From: Paramecium octaurelia
Lineage: Eukaryota; Ciliophora; Oligohymenophorea; Peniculida; Parameciidae
Reading direction: 5' to 3'
DNA length: 64,000 bases
NCBI GenBank assembly: GCA_905182995.1
Contig: CAJJDP010000066.1
Coordinates: forward strand, 62,001 to 126,000
The position numbers were made by a program, and so were the translations under genes. Under the pieces are notes generated by a model, which saw nothing but the letters and a program-made list of their open reading frames with translations, made no database searches and had not been told where the DNA came from. Shown piece after piece: positions 63,161-64,000 of the stretch; position 1 is the first letter of the stretch, and the number at the start of each line of letters is the position of its first letter.

Positions 63161-64000
63161 TCATTACTCTATGATAATCTGTAAATCCTTGTTATTTATC
63201 TCGATCTCTTTTACAAACCCGGATAACAATCCATTATTAAGATGTTCCTCAGTTATTTCCAAGTTTAATTCCGACGCTGTTGGAAAACTTAGACTGATCT
63301 TAGTTCCCTTCTTGAACTCCTTATAATCAAAGTCTTCTGGCTAAAGATCAAATTAAGTAATCAAACACTCGTCTATTACTTATTTCATCTGCTTTTATCC
63401 TAATTAAGTTAGAAATTCATTAAATTCTTGGAAGGTTGGAGAATACAATTTAACAGTTTTCTAAGAAACCTTTTCCTTGATGATAAATTAGAGTGGTAGA
63501 AAATCGACACAAAAGAAACTCTTCTCATCCTTCTAAACAACACATTTAATCATTCTTTTATTCAAAAGCTTATCAGGGAATTCACACTTTTCTAAAATTA
63601 AATCTAATCTTACTTTCACTAATAATTAATCCAAAATCGGAGTTGTTTGGTTTGGTGGTCACCACTTTTTATTAAGATTCTATATTAGGTTGTGCTTAAG
63701 GTTAATCAGAGATTTAAACTTCAGGCTTTACTTTCTCTTCAATTTATTCCTGTACTTTACTTTTACTCTCTGTTTATTACATTAACTTTTATTTGAGGAC
63801 TGAAAAGTCAACATTTATCTCTTGAATTATTTCACTAACTTAGAAAAAGTTATTATTAACCAACTCATATAATTTCATAGGGGATAATTTAATAGTTTCG
63901 ACATATTAGTACTCTTAAAAATAAATTTCAATAATTGGAAAGTGAATCTTAAAAAATCCTTGGCCAGTTTGATTTGATATTATGAGATAAGGTGATGGAA
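63161..64000 (-). CDS. Unknown protein, N-terminus off the window
   Basis: About 272 codons are visible, with one 22-nt intron (63592-63613, GTA to TAG); the 5' end lies beyond 64000. The visible start SPYLIISNQTGQGFFKIHFP is followed by MKLYELVNNNFFQVSEIIQE and a Gln/Lys-rich linker. The C-terminal ~150 residues look ordered (EKSFFCVDFLPLQFIIKEKV, FKKGTKISLSFPTASELNLE) and end VKEIEINNKDLQIIIEQ. No family recognised. Confidence 0.65.

Overview
This window looks like somatic (macronuclear) DNA of a ciliate, almost certainly Paramecium or a close relative. In every real gene TAA and TAG are read as glutamine and TGA is the only stop. Reading frames are joined by tiny introns, about 18-36 nt and mostly 22-29 nt, nearly all beginning GTA and ending TAG. 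The DNA is AT-rich and gene spacing is mostly short. Tetrahymena shares the code but has much longer introns. I traced about 70 introns by hand. For nearly all genes with a called structure, the coding length after splicing is a whole number of codons, which supports the models.

Layout. 1-3.1 kb: 5-oxoprolinase (3' part outside the window) and a tiny gene. 3.1-11.3 kb: a giant USP9X/FAF-type ubiquitin protease and a coiled-coil protein. 11.9-16.4 kb: two related small helix-turn-helix proteins enclosing a small unknown gene, an LSM14-like gene, ribosomal protein uS14/RPS29 and a DegT-type PLP enzyme. 17.8-23.9 kb: a MAP kinase, a DNase II, two unknown genes and a MAK/ICK-type ciliary kinase. 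24.6-30.7 kb: aconitase/IRP1, an unknown protein and chaperonin CCT5. 30.7-39.6 kb: a secreted C39-like protein, a relic-rich stretch, a TPR protein, a multipass membrane protein and a 1309-residue PAS/transmembrane protein. 41.2-48.3 kb: a NEK kinase, a large membrane protein, coiled-coil and unknown proteins, and a broken mitochondrial carrier. 49.0-54.4 kb: coiled-coil proteins, a His-rich protein, a tesmin/LIN54 CXC protein and a TMEM128-like protein. 54.4-64 kb: a Cache-domain receptor-like protein, an ankyrin-AGC kinase, condensin SMC4 and a gene running off the right edge.

The genes do not form a pathway or operon; this is ordinary housekeeping and signalling content. Four protein kinases (MAPK, MAK, NEK, AGC) lie in 41 kb, at least two from families known to act at cilia. 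Several stretches carry coding-like frames interrupted by TGA, probably relics of duplicate genes.

I found no rRNA, tRNA, CRISPR array or mobile element. The points most worth checking are the paired HTH genes, the DNase II with a basic/acidic insert, the C39-like protein without its usual catalytic residues, the NEK intron lacking AG, and the MAP kinase with a TYY activation motif.
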